The translations under genes were made by a program, and so were the position numbers. Below, piece by piece: positions 27,663 through 36,606 of a stretch of DNA of 64,000 nucleotides (position 1 is its first letter; the number at the start of each line of letters is the position of its first letter). Source of the stretch: Ruegeria sp. EL01 (GTDB taxonomy: Bacteria > Pseudomonadota > Alphaproteobacteria > Rhodobacterales > Rhodobacteraceae). The notes under the pieces were generated by a model that saw only the letters and a program-made list of their open reading frames with translations, was not told the origin of the DNA and searched no databases. The stretch is taken from assembly GCF_900313035.1 (NCBI RefSeq), contig NZ_OMPS01000038.1, positions 62,001 through 126,000 on the forward strand. Reading direction: 5' to 3'.

Positions 27663-29060
27663 ATGTCCACCATCACCAATCATATGCCGACCGCCGAACT
27701 ACAGGCACTGGATGCGGCGCATCACCTCCATCCGTTTTCCGCCAATGGCGCGCTGGGTCAGGAAGGCGCGCGCGTGATCACCCGCGCTGACGGAGTTTAC
27801 CTGACCGATAGTGAGGGCGAAGAAATTCTGGACGCCATGGCCGGTCTTTGGTGTGTCAATATCGGCTATGGCCGGGATGAGCTGGCGGACGTTGCCGCAC
27901 GTCAAATGCGAGAGCTTCCCTACTACAACACCTTCTTCAAAACGACCCATGTTCCGGCCATCGCGCTGGCGGCCAAGATTGCCGAACTGGCACCGGGCGA
28001 TCTGAACCACGTTTTCTTCGCAGCAGGTGGGTCCGAGGCAAACGACACCAATATTCGCCTTGTGCGCACCTACTGGGCCGAGAAGGGCCAGCCGAATAAG
28101 AACATCATCATCAGCCGCCACAACGCCTACCACGGCTCAACAGTTGGGTCAGCCTCACTGGGTGGAATGGCGGGTATGCATGCGCAGGGCGGCATCCCGA
28201 TTCCGGACATTCACCACATCAACCAACCCAACTGGTGGGCTGAAGGGGGTGAGATGTCGCCGGAAGATTTCGGCTTTGCTCGCGCGCGCGAGCTGGAAGA
28301 CGCCATTCTTGAATTGGGCGAAGACCGCGTTGCGGCGTTTATCGCAGAACCGGTGCAAGGCGCCGGCGGGGTTATCGTGGCGCCCGATACATACTGGCCC
28401 GAGATTCAGCGTATCTGCGACAAATACGAAATCCTGCTGATCGCCGACGAAGTGATCTGTGGCTTTGGCCGTACTGGCAACTGGTTCGGATCGCAGACCG
28501 TTGGAATCAAACCGCATATCATGACCATCGCCAAAGGCCTCAGCTCGGGCTATGCGCCGATTGGCGGATCGATCGTCAATGATGAGATAGCCGAAGTCAT
28601 CGGGGGCACTGAATTCAACCACGGCTACACCTATTCCGGTCACCCGGTCGCCGCAGCCGTAGCGCTTGAGAACCTGCGCATTCTTGAGGAAGAAAAGATC
28701 GTCGATCACGTACGCGACGTGGCTGCCCCATATCTGAAGGAAAAGTGGGAGGCACTGTCAGATCATCCGCTGGTGGGTGAGGCCAAGATCGTCGGCATGA
28801 TGGCATCCATTGCCCTGACGCCAGATAAAGCAAGCCGCGCCAAATTCGCGTCAGAGCCTGGCACCATTGGTTACATCTGCAGGGATTGTTGCTTTGCCAA
28901 CAACCTGATCATGCGCCATGTGGGTGACCGAATGATCATCTCGCCGCCGCTGATCCTGACGCCCGCAGATATCGACGAGATGTTCGAACGCATTCACAGA
29001 TCTCTGGACGAAGCGCATTCAGAGATCATCAAGCAGGGTCTGATGAAAGCTGCGTCCTGA
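27663..29060 (+). CDS. Putrescine/diamine aminotransferase (SpuC-like)
   Basis: 465-residue class III pyridoxal-phosphate aminotransferase. The PLP lysine is K291 in TIAKGLSSGYAP; ADEVICGFGRTG carries the PLP-ring aspartate, and GGSEANDTNIRLVRTYW is typical of SpuC-type putrescine-pyruvate and omega-amino acid aminotransferases. It is probably co-regulated with the Pot operon and would turn imported putrescine into 4-aminobutanal. Beta-alanine or taurine-type aminotransferases look similar, so the substrate is inferred from the neighbours. It is followed by a strong terminator. Confidence 0.87.
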   Translation: MSTITNHMPTAELQALDAAHHLHPFSANGALGQEGARVITRADGVYLTDSEGEEILDAMAGLWCVNIGYGRDELADVAARQMRELPYYNTFFKTTHVPAIALAAKIAELAPGDLNHVFFAAGGSEANDTNIRLVRTYWAEKGQPNKNIIISRHNAYHGSTVGSASLGGMAGMHAQGGIPIPDIHHINQPNWWAEGGEMSPEDFGFARARELEDAILELGEDRVAAFIAEPVQGAGGVIVAPDTYWPEIQRICDKYEILLIADEVICGFGRTGNWFGSQTVGIKPHIMTIAKGLSSGYAPIGGSIVNDEIAEVIGGTEFNHGYTYSGHPVAAAVALENLRILEEEKIVDHVRDVAAPYLKEKWEALSDHPLVGEAKIVGMMASIALTPDKASRAKFASEPGTIGYICRDCCFANNLIMRHVGDRMIISPPLILTPADIDEMFERIHRSLDEAHSEIIKQGLMKAAS

Positions 29061-29086
29061 GCTTTCTGGCCGAAGCATCGAAACAC

Positions 29087-29120
29087 AAGGGGCGGTCAAC
29101 AAGACCGCCCCTTATCTTTT
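29087..29120 (+). terminator. Rho-independent terminator after the aminotransferase
   Basis: Perfect 11-base stem AAGGGGCGGTC/GACCGCCCCTT with a 5-base loop, followed by ATCTTTT. Its distal end overlaps the stop codon of the convergent transglycosylase gene, so it may serve both strands. Confidence 0.9.
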
Positions 29121-30435
29121 ACCGCAACCGCTCCAACAACTGCAGAGTGGCATAACCATCTGGTGGCAAACCCTGCGCCACCTGATAGGCGCGCAATGCA
29201 TCGATTGTGTTTGGGCCAATGCGCCCGTCAATAGACTGCGTATCAAACCCGGCTTGTGTCAAACGCGTCTGCAGCTCTTTGCGCTCAGTGAAACTCAGCA
29301 CCCGGTCATCGCGCGGCCAATTGGATCGAAACGGGCCGCGCCCGGCCAATCGATCAGACAAATGGCCAATACCGACAACATAGGCATCCGCACCATTGTA
29401 TGCCTCGATCACCTTGAAATTGTCGAAAATCATCAATGCAACGCCCTGCCCGCCTGCCGGAAGCAAAATTGCGGCCTGCCCATAGTCTGGCACGGGTGCG
29501 CCATCCGGCGCCACCACGCCCCGCGCGGCCCATTCGGACGGCTTCAGAGTGAATTCGCGCTTGGCGGTGGAAAAATCGAACCCGTTCGGCAGGCGCACTT
29601 CGACACCCCAGGGCTGGCCTTTGGTCCACCCGTGCCGCGCAAGATACGCCGCTGCCGAAGCCAGCGCATCCGTCGGATCATCCGACCAGATATCCCGTCG
29701 TCCATCCCCGTCGAAATCCACCGCGTGATCCAGATACGAGGTCGGCATAAACTGCGTATGCCCCATCGCCCCTGCCCAGCTGCCGATCATGTTTCCGGCA
29801 CTCACATCACCTGACTGGATGATCTGCAACGCCGCAATCAGCTGGGTTTCAAAGAACTGCGCCCGCCGCGCATCAAACGCTAATGTCGCCAGAGAGCGGA
29901 TGGTTTCGTTGTTTCCTCGGTAGGATCCAAACGCGGTTTCCAGCCCCCAGATAGCTGTAACAACCTCTTTCTCGACCCCGTATTGGGCTTCGATCTGTTC
30001 CAGTGCCAGATGATGCCGCTCCAGGGATCTACGCCCATTGGAAATCCTGGCGTCAGAGACTGCTGAATCCAAATACTTCCATATGGGTTTTGAGAATTCG
30101 GCCTGATTGCGGTCGCGCTTTATGACGTCGTTGTCATAGGTTACACCAGCCAGCGCCCTTACCAGAGTCGTCTGCGAAACACCCTGCTGAAGTGCCCGCT
30201 GTTGGAAAGACCCCAACCAGGCCTGAAACCTCGCATTGCCTTCTGTCGACACGCGCAACACCTCAGCTGTCGGTCGGGGTAACGGTCGCACCGAGACGGT
30301 AACGTCCGCGGATGCAAGTTGTATCGTTTTGTCCAAAGGCCCGGTTTCGGGCCCCAGACCATTGTCTGTGGTTTCCGCCTGTACGATGGATGCCCACAAT
30401 GCCACGGTCATAACGCCGCCTACGCATTTACGCAT
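29119..30435 (-). CDS. Lytic murein transglycosylase (MltB-like) with peptidoglycan-binding domain
   Basis: 438 residues. A signal peptide (about 1-20, ending SIVQA) exports it; no lipobox is present, so it is soluble or periplasm-associated. The catalytic domain is of the MltB/SLT2 type, with the general acid E166 in WGLETAFGSYRGN and the GAMGHTQFMPTSYLDHAVDFDGDGRRDIW block. The C-terminal 60 residues form a PG_binding_1 domain (LQTRLTQAGFDTQSIDGRIGPNTIDALRAYQ). It cleaves glycan strands of peptidoglycan. The start at 30435 is chosen over a TTG at 30462 because it begins the signal sequence. Confidence 0.93.
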   Translation of the reverse strand: MRKCVGGVMTVALWASIVQAETTDNGLGPETGPLDKTIQLASADVTVSVRPLPRPTAEVLRVSTEGNARFQAWLGSFQQRALQQGVSQTTLVRALAGVTYDNDVIKRDRNQAEFSKPIWKYLDSAVSDARISNGRRSLERHHLALEQIEAQYGVEKEVVTAIWGLETAFGSYRGNNETIRSLATLAFDARRAQFFETQLIAALQIIQSGDVSAGNMIGSWAGAMGHTQFMPTSYLDHAVDFDGDGRRDIWSDDPTDALASAAAYLARHGWTKGQPWGVEVRLPNGFDFSTAKREFTLKPSEWAARGVVAPDGAPVPDYGQAAILLPAGGQGVALMIFDNFKVIEAYNGADAYVVGIGHLSDRLAGRGPFRSNWPRDDRVLSFTERKELQTRLTQAGFDTQSIDGRIGPNTIDALRAYQVAQGLPPDGYATLQLLERLR

Positions 30436-30499
30436 TCCGGATTTTTCCTGTTTACTGCTCAACCCCAGGATAGCGCAGTTTTGGAAATTCTCAAAATGC

Positions 30500-31213
30500 T
30501 CAGCTATGCAACTCGCTCTCTTTTGCGGCGCGTTCTGCGCGGATACGCGCCAGTGCGTCGCGTAACATCGGTACCCGGTTTGGTCGAAAGCTTTGATCTG
30601 TAACCGACATCTCGTGCATCCGATCCAAACGGAAGACGCGGAAATCCTGTCTGAGATGACACCAGCTTAACAATACGTTTGAGCGATCCATATAGACAAT
30701 ACTCAGTGGATTTACACGCCGACGTGTGGGGTCGCCCTTCGCATCCGTATACGAAAACTCGACCGTGCGCTCATCCCATGTCGCTTGTCGCAGGGCCGCA
30801 ACTTCAATCGTCGGGGCCGACGGCCTGTTAAACCGCGTCGCGGCCAGTACGGCATGACTCAACCTATGAGACTGACGCGGGGGCAGGCGACCCTGCAATT
30901 TGCGCAGCGCTGCGCTGGCCGCATCGGCCAAGGCGGGGTCACCAATCACCTGAACTTCGCGCAGGCCCAGAACCAACGCCTCAAGTTCATCATCGGTAAA
31001 CCCCAGCGGTGGCAGCGTGGCGTCTTCGATCAGGGTAAATCCAAACCCTGCCTCACCGTCAATGACAGCCCCCAAGCCACGCAAGGCATCAATATCCCGG
31101 TGGATCGTGCGGGCCGAGACATCCAGATCTTGCGCCAACTGGACCGACGTTTTGGGCGACGGACCAGAGCGCAGGGCTTGCATCAATTGGAACAGACGGG
31201 CGGTACGGGACAT
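30500..31213 (-). CDS. WYL-domain (YafY/DeoR-like) transcriptional regulator
   Basis: 237 residues: an N-terminal helix-turn-helix (ARLFQLMQALRS, TSVQLAQDLDVSARTIHRDIDAL) and a WYL-type ligand domain in the C-terminal half (TVEFSYTDAKGDPTRRRVNPLSIVYMDRSNVLLSWCHLRQDFRVFRLDRM). WYL domains sense nucleic acids or small ligands. The start ATG at 31213 begins the DNA-binding domain. It is divergent from a GST-like gene over 84 bases that contain a perfect inverted repeat, a strong candidate for its operator. Confidence 0.9.
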   Translation of the reverse strand: MSRTARLFQLMQALRSGPSPKTSVQLAQDLDVSARTIHRDIDALRGLGAVIDGEAGFGFTLIEDATLPPLGFTDDELEALVLGLREVQVIGDPALADAASAALRKLQGRLPPRQSHRLSHAVLAATRFNRPSAPTIEVAALRQATWDERTVEFSYTDAKGDPTRRRVNPLSIVYMDRSNVLLSWCHLRQDFRVFRLDRMHEMSVTDQSFRPNRVPMLRDALARIRAERAAKESELHS

Positions 31214-31232
31214 AACCCATCCTAATCTAATG

Positions 31233-31255
31233 CTGATGACAGAAATTGTCATCAG
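31233..31255. promoter_or_regulatory. Inverted repeat, likely operator of the WYL regulator
   Basis: CTGATGACA-GAAAT-TGTCATCAG, perfect 9-base arms around a 5-base spacer, in the middle of the divergent regulator/GST promoter region. The core TGACA/TGTCA resembles YafY-type sites. It would place a dimer over both promoters. Confidence 0.75.
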
Positions 31256-31297
31256 TGGAAGATACCTATCAGCCATCCCAATTAGATGGAGCGAAAC

Positions 31298-31996
31298 ATG
31301 CTGACCCTTCTCACATACCCCTCTGCCTTCGGCCTGTTCAGCGCCAGCCCTTTCTGCGTCAAAAGCGCATTTATGCTGCAGCAGTCAGGGCAAGCATGGC
31401 AGCGATCGGATATGCTTGATCCGCGTAAGATGCCGCATCAAAAACTGCCGGTGCTGCGCACCCCTGAACGGCTGGTCCCTGACAGCGACATGATCCGCAT
31501 ATGGTTAGAACAACAGGGGGCGGACTTTGACAAAGGCCTCACAGACATTCAAAAGGCGCAATCCCGGACCTTGGTCCGCACGGCCGAAGAACACCTGTAT
31601 TTTAATATCGTGCTGGACCGCTGGGGCAATGACCGGGTGTGGCCAATCCTGCGTGAGACGTTTTTTACCGGAATTCCGGCGCTGATCCGCAAACCGGTAT
31701 CCGGTTCGATCCGAAAAGCCGTGTTAAAAGGAATCAACTCGCAAGGGATCGGCCGGTTTTCACTGTCGGAACGACTGGACCGGGTAGAGCGCGATCTTGA
31801 AGCGATCTCAGCCTACTTATGGCAATCGCCCTTCCTTATGGGCAATCAGCCGACCTCTGCTGACATGAGTGTTGGCCCGATGTTGGCTGCGATGCGTGCA
31901 ACACCCGCAGATACCCCACTGACGCAGCGTATCAAACAAGATACTCTGCTCAACAGCTATGTGGACCGGGTGGAAGAGGCGTTGCCGTTGACATGA
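31298..31996 (+). CDS. Glutathione S-transferase-like protein
   Basis: 232 residues. An N-terminal thioredoxin-like region (TLLTYPSAFGLFSASPFCVKSAFML) with an SPFC segment where GSTs bind glutathione is followed by an all-helical C-terminal domain with PTSADMSVGPMLAAM. The fold is GST-like, closest in pattern to the Tom37/FAX-type group; enzymatic activity is not assured. The start at 31298 is preferred because GGAG lies seven bases upstream. It overlaps the DUF1801 gene (ATGA) and is divergent from the WYL regulator, which probably represses it. Confidence 0.78.
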   Translation: MLTLLTYPSAFGLFSASPFCVKSAFMLQQSGQAWQRSDMLDPRKMPHQKLPVLRTPERLVPDSDMIRIWLEQQGADFDKGLTDIQKAQSRTLVRTAEEHLYFNIVLDRWGNDRVWPILRETFFTGIPALIRKPVSGSIRKAVLKGINSQGIGRFSLSERLDRVERDLEAISAYLWQSPFLMGNQPTSADMSVGPMLAAMRATPADTPLTQRIKQDTLLNSYVDRVEEALPLT

Positions 31997-32379
31997 CAAA
32001 GATAGACGACCCTGCAGTTGAGGCAGCGTTTGACGCGCTGCCACAGGACACGCGTGCAGGTGTCCTGAACCTGCGCGAACTGATACTGGAAACAGCCGCC
32101 TCCTTGCCCACGGCGCAACCGCTGCAGGAAGCACTGCGGTGGGGGCAACCAGCCTATCTGGCACCAAAAGGATCAACAATTCGGCTAGGTGGGCACAAGT
32201 CCGCCCAGTTTGCACTGTTCGTGCACTGCCAAAGCCGATTGATGGGCGACTTTACCACAGCCTTTCCCGGCGAAGACCGGATCGACGGCAACCGGGCGGT
32301 TCTGTTCGACTCACCGGATCAGATCGATGAAACGCGCCACGGATGGCTGATCGCCCGAGCTTTGACCTATCACCTCTGA
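31993..32379 (+). CDS. DUF1801 protein
   Basis: 128-residue DUF1801 family protein (YdhG-like fold). The recognisable core is LREAL-type RWGQPAYLAPKGSTIRLGGHKSAQFALFVHC. The function is unknown; members are small soluble proteins often in stress or regulator-linked operons. It starts within the GST-like stop (ATGA) and is probably translated with it under the WYL regulator. Its last 10 bases overlap the convergent end of rnr. Confidence 0.82.
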   Translation: MTKIDDPAVEAAFDALPQDTRAGVLNLRELILETAASLPTAQPLQEALRWGQPAYLAPKGSTIRLGGHKSAQFALFVHCQSRLMGDFTTAFPGEDRIDGNRAVLFDSPDQIDETRHGWLIARALTYHL

Positions 32380-34628
32380 CGGCGCTTACGTTCGACCTTG
32401 CGCTTGATCTTGTCTTTCTTGCGCTTCGCGCTGACGGCTTTCCGGCGTGTTGGCTTTTTGCCGGTTCCGCGTCCACGGGGCAGAGCCTGATCGTCAATAG
32501 ACAGCAATTCCAATTCCAACCCGCCGGTCACGGGTGTTGCCTCGGTCAGGCGCACAGTGACACGCTGCCCGATCGCAATGATCAGGCCGGTGTCTGAGCC
32601 CATCAAAGTACCCGCCTCGCGGTCGAAATGGAAAAACTCACGGCCCAGCGACCGCACAGGAACCAACCCATCCGCCCCGGTTTCATCCATCTTCACAAAG
32701 GCCCCGAACCGGGCAATGCCACTGATCCGTCCAGCGAATTCGTTGCCAACGCGCTCGCTAAGATAGGCGGCAAGGTATCGATCTGTCGTGTCTCGTTCGG
32801 CCATCATCGAACGTCGTTCGGTGTCCGAGATATGGGTGGCGGTTTCTTCCAGCCGGTCGATCTCTTCTTCGGTCAGCCCGTCTTTACCCCAGTTGTGGGC
32901 CGTAATCAGCGCGCGGTGAACGATCAAGTCCGCGTAACGACGAATGGGCGAGGTGAAATGCGCGTAGTTCCGCAGCGCCAAGCCAAAATGGCCGAAGTTT
33001 TCCGGGTTGTAATAGGCCTGCGCCATTGAGCGTAACGTGCTGAGGTTGATCAACTCGGCATCCTCGGTGCCTGCCGCTGCGTTCAGCAGCGCATTCAGAT
33101 GGCGGGTTTGCAGCACCTGCCCCTTGGCCAGATTCAAACCAGCGGCCTGCGCCGTTTCGCGAAGGCTTTCCAGTTTTTCGGGCGCGGGTTCCTCGTGCAC
33201 GCGGAACAGCAGTGGACGACGTTTGGCGATCAGGGTTTCCGCCGCCGCGACATTGGCCAGGATCATGAATTCCTCGATCAGCCGATGCGCGTCTAAGCGA
33301 TCCCGAAAGGCAACGCTTTGCACCTCGCCTTTGTCGCTGAGGATGATCTTGCGTTCCGGCAGATCCAGATCCAGCGGCTGACGTTCCGACCGCGCCTTTT
33401 TCAACGCCGTGTAGGCGGCATAGAGTGGCTTCAGAACAGGCTCCAAGAGTGGCCCCGTCCTGTCGTTCACAGTCCCGTCGATGGCCTCTTGTACTTCGGC
33501 ATAATGCAAGGACGCCGCCGAGCGCATCAATCCGCGCACAAAGCGATGGCCGATCTTGTTTCCATCCGCACCGATTTGCATCCGCACTGCGATACAAGCG
33601 CGTGGGACACCTTCGTGCAGGGAACACAGGTCCCCGGACAGCCGATCCGGCAGCATTGGCACGACACGATCCGGGAAATAGCTGGAGTTTCCGCGCTTGC
33701 GCGCCTCGCGGTCCAACGCCGTACCGGGCTGCACATAGGCGGCAACATCGGCAATGGCGACCCAGATCACGTGCCCGCCCGGGTTTTTGGGGTCATCATC
33801 TGCGTGTGCGTAGCACGCATCATCATGATCACGCGCATCAGATGGGTCGATCGTCAGCAACGGCATGTCGCGCAGATCTTCGCGCCCTTTCAGCCCAACG
33901 GGTTTGGCTTTGTCGGCCTCGTCGATCACCTTGTCTGGGAAATCATCCGGGATTCCGTGTTGATGAATCGCTATCAGCGAAACCGCCTTGGGCGCAGACG
34001 GGTCGCCCAAACGCTCGACAATACGCGCGCGTGGCAATCCCATGCGGTTTTTCGGTCCGGCCTGTTCAGCCTCAACCAACTCACCGTCTTTTGCACCGTG
34101 ATCAGCGCCGTCTTGCACCAGCCACTCGGTCTGGCCCGCCTTGTCGATGGGTACAATCCGGCCACCTTCCGCCCCCTTGCGGAAAATCCCCACGACCCGG
34201 CGCGGGTTGGATCCGATACGGCGGATCAGGCGGGCTTCGTAATTATGGTCTTCCTCATGCACCACCGATAGCCGGGCCAAAATGCGATCACCCTCGCCCA
34301 AAGCCGGGTCGCTGGCGCGTAAGATCATTAAGACAACGGGCTCCACCCCTTCGCCATGCCATTCCAGCGGACGAGCAAACAGATCACCGTCCGAATTGGG
34401 CGCGTTCACCTGCAAAACACTGACAGGCGGCAGCCGGTCCGGATCGCTGTAGCTGCGCTTGCGTTTTTCCAGATGCCCCTCGGCCTCCAGCTCGCGCAGG
34501 ATACGCTTTAGGTCGATCCGAGCCGCGCCTTTGATGCCAAAAGCCTTGGCGATATCGCGTTTCGCAGTGAGGGTGGGGTTCGCTGAGATCCAGTCCAGGA
34601 CCTCCTGCTTGGTGGGGATGCGAGTCAT
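32370..34628 (-). CDS. rnr: Ribonuclease R
   Basis: Processive 3'-5' exoribonuclease of the RNase II superfamily, 752 residues, normal for RNase R. The order is an N-terminal helix-turn-helix region (QEVLDWISANPTLTAKRDIAKAFG), cold-shock-like domains, the RNB catalytic domain with TIDPSDARDHDDACY (metal-binding aspartates) and SYFPDRVVPMLP, an S1 domain near 640-720 (GNEFAGRISGIARFGAFVKMDE), and a lysine/arginine-rich tail that binds RNA. It degrades structured RNA in mRNA decay and stress. The coding end overlaps the convergent DUF1801 gene by 10 bases. Confidence 0.96.
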   Translation of the reverse strand: MTRIPTKQEVLDWISANPTLTAKRDIAKAFGIKGAARIDLKRILRELEAEGHLEKRKRSYSDPDRLPPVSVLQVNAPNSDGDLFARPLEWHGEGVEPVVLMILRASDPALGEGDRILARLSVVHEEDHNYEARLIRRIGSNPRRVVGIFRKGAEGGRIVPIDKAGQTEWLVQDGADHGAKDGELVEAEQAGPKNRMGLPRARIVERLGDPSAPKAVSLIAIHQHGIPDDFPDKVIDEADKAKPVGLKGREDLRDMPLLTIDPSDARDHDDACYAHADDDPKNPGGHVIWVAIADVAAYVQPGTALDREARKRGNSSYFPDRVVPMLPDRLSGDLCSLHEGVPRACIAVRMQIGADGNKIGHRFVRGLMRSAASLHYAEVQEAIDGTVNDRTGPLLEPVLKPLYAAYTALKKARSERQPLDLDLPERKIILSDKGEVQSVAFRDRLDAHRLIEEFMILANVAAAETLIAKRRPLLFRVHEEPAPEKLESLRETAQAAGLNLAKGQVLQTRHLNALLNAAAGTEDAELINLSTLRSMAQAYYNPENFGHFGLALRNYAHFTSPIRRYADLIVHRALITAHNWGKDGLTEEEIDRLEETATHISDTERRSMMAERDTTDRYLAAYLSERVGNEFAGRISGIARFGAFVKMDETGADGLVPVRSLGREFFHFDREAGTLMGSDTGLIIAIGQRVTVRLTEATPVTGGLELELLSIDDQALPRGRGTGKKPTRRKAVSAKRKKDKIKRKVERKRRQR

Positions 34629-34685
34629 ATCTTCGGCCTAACACGAGCGCACGACGGCGTCATGACCAAAAAACGGCGATTTAGG

Positions 34686-35261
34686 TCAGCTCGGCAGATC
34701 GGCCACGGTATCGACGTCGTGCAGATGGTCCAGCAGTGCAATTCGGCGTCCTGAAACAGAGGTCAGAGTGTCTGCAAGCGCATGTTCCGTCGACCATCTC
34801 ACGCTGTCGAACAGCCCGGGCGGCAACGCACCATATCGCTGCGCGCCTACCAGCCAATATCCACCATCCGGCGCAGGTCCAAAAACCATCTGCGATCTGC
34901 CCAGCGCACCAAATGCCCGCGCTATGTGCCCGCGCGTGATGCCTGGAATATCCGCGCCAATCAGGCAAACCGGCCCTTTTGGCGCCGCCCGCAGCAATCG
35001 CCCCATTCTGGCCCCAAGATCGCCGCAGCCCTGCGCCGCTCGGGTCAGATCAGCTGGCCAGACCCGGCTAATCAACCCTTCCTTGTCCGGCGATACGGCC
35101 AGCACAATCTGCCAACGCGGGTCGCGCAATCGTCGGATCAACGACCGTGTCTGATGCCGAAACCACCACGCTGCACCAACCATGCCAATATCGCGCCCAA
35201 GCCGCGTTTTGACCCGGCCCGGACGGGGTTCTTTGATCATGATAATCAAAGTACGTTGCAT
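34686..35261 (-). CDS. DUF2064/TIGR04282-family nucleotidyl- or glycosyltransferase-like protein
   Basis: 191 residues. The N-terminus MIKEPRPGRVKTRLGRDIG is the nucleotide-sugar-type loop (PxPGxxKTRL) of the DUF2064 family; LIGADIPGITRGHI carries the metal-binding aspartate and PAPDGGYWLVG follows. Members are related to GT-A fold transferases, including some placed in arsenosugar pathways, but no arsenic genes are near. Function is therefore open. It lies 3 bases downstream of dapE and is likely co-transcribed with it. Confidence 0.78.
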   Translation of the reverse strand: MQRTLIIMIKEPRPGRVKTRLGRDIGMVGAAWWFRHQTRSLIRRLRDPRWQIVLAVSPDKEGLISRVWPADLTRAAQGCGDLGARMGRLLRAAPKGPVCLIGADIPGITRGHIARAFGALGRSQMVFGPAPDGGYWLVGAQRYGALPPGLFDSVRWSTEHALADTLTSVSGRRIALLDHLHDVDTVADLPS

Positions 35262-35264
35262 GGT

Positions 35265-36404
35265 TCAGGCAAAATAATCTGTCAAAATTCGTTTGTAGAT
35301 AGCCTTTAGTTGCTCGATCTGCGCAACCTCTACGCATTCATCGACCTGATGCATCGTGCGGCCAACCAGACCAAATTCCACCACCGGGCAATGGTCCTTC
35401 ACAAACCGGGCATCAGAGGTTCCACCTGTTGTCGACAACTCGGGCTGCACACCTGTTTCGGCTTCGACAGATTTCGCGACCAGGTCTGACAATGGTCCCG
35501 GCGGCGTCAGAAAGCTTTCACCAGAGATTTTGATTCTGGTTTCGACCTCAACACCGTAAGTGGTCGCCACCTGACCGGCCTCGCGGTGTAGCCACTCACT
35601 GAGGCTGGCACCGGAATGCAAATCATTGAAACGGATGTTCACCGTACCAGTACATTGCGCCGGAATGACGTTGGTCGCCGGGTTTCCGGTGTCAATTGTC
35701 ACCACGGCAAGCGTCGAAGCGTCAAAATGCGCGGTCCCTTGATCCAATTCATGGCTGGCCAACCGATCCATGAGCCGTGTCATGGCAGGTAGCGGGTTCT
35801 TCGCGCGATGTGGATAGGCCGAGTGCCCCTGCACCCCGGTGATCGTAAACCAGGCGGTCATCGACCCGCGTCTACCGATCTTAATCATTTCACCCATTTC
35901 ATTCGGACATGTGGGTTCGCCTACAAGGCAGACAGACATGCGTTCCCCGTTATTGGCCATGTAATCCAGCAAGGCCGTTGTTCCATCCAATGCATCCCCT
36001 TCTTCGTCTCCGGTGATGGTCAGGATGATGGCACCGTCTGGTGGTGTTTCGCGTACAAAGTTCACAGCGGCGGCAGCAAAGGCTGCGACCCCGGATTTCA
36101 TATCCGTGGCCCCGCGGCCATACATCACGCCATTTCGGATTTCTGCTCCGAACGGCGAAGCCGTCCAAGCGGCCTCATCCCCGACCGGAACAACATCTGT
36201 GTGACCGTTGAACCCAAAGCTTCGCGCGTGGGCTTTTTGCCCCCAACGTGCAAACAGGTTGCAGATGCCCCCTCGATCCACACGCGTGCATTCAAAGCCC
36301 TCATTGGTCAAAACCGACTCAAGCAGAACCAGCGCGCCGCCCTCGTCTGGTGTGACCGATGGGCAACGGATTAAGTCCGCTGTCAATTGAACTGGGTCGG
36401 TCAT
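35265..36404 (-). CDS. dapE: Succinyl-diaminopimelate desuccinylase DapE
   Basis: Zinc-dependent amidohydrolase of lysine and meso-diaminopimelate synthesis, M20 family, 379 residues. Metal and catalytic blocks are present: [39 protein letters not shown], and the C-terminal [10 protein letters not shown]. The start at 36404 is chosen for GAGAGG nine bases upstream; a frame extension to 36482 is unsupported. With dapD 4 kb away it covers two of the succinylase-branch steps in this window. Confidence 0.95.
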   Translation of the reverse strand: MTDPVQLTADLIRCPSVTPDEGGALVLLESVLTNEGFECTRVDRGGICNLFARWGQKAHARSFGFNGHTDVVPVGDEAAWTASPFGAEIRNGVMYGRGATDMKSGVAAFAAAAVNFVRETPPDGAIILTITGDEEGDALDGTTALLDYMANNGERMSVCLVGEPTCPNEMGEMIKIGRRGSMTAWFTITGVQGHSAYPHRAKNPLPAMTRLMDRLASHELDQGTAHFDASTLAVVTIDTGNPATNVIPAQCTGTVNIRFNDLHSGASLSEWLHREAGQVATTYGVEVETRIKISGESFLTPPGPLSDLVAKSVEAETGVQPELSTTGGTSDARFVKDHCPVVEFGLVGRTMHQVDECVEVAQIEQLKAIYKRILTDYFA

Positions 36405-36606
36405 TTGGGGCCTCTCAAAGTTGTCAGCGCTCGGGAACATGCACAGATTCAACGAATTGGCTGATTTGCCAACCCCAATCACGGAAATTCACTCGGCCAT
36501 TTTGCTGGTATCTCGTTCTGAGACGCCAAGAAAACATGAAACTTGACCTAGCGGCGACCTTGCCCGTCGCCACGTAATCGCGCTAGAGGGCCGCGAAACA
36601 GGTAAT

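Noticed and set aside
33318..34423. Long open frames antisense to rnr (over 300 codons)
   Set aside because: They lie entirely opposite RNase R, have no family resemblance or ribosome sites, and are expected from GC-rich codon usage.
34686..35261. Arsenosugar pathway gene
   Set aside because: Family names sometimes imply arsenic metabolism, but no arsenic genes or related enzymes are near.
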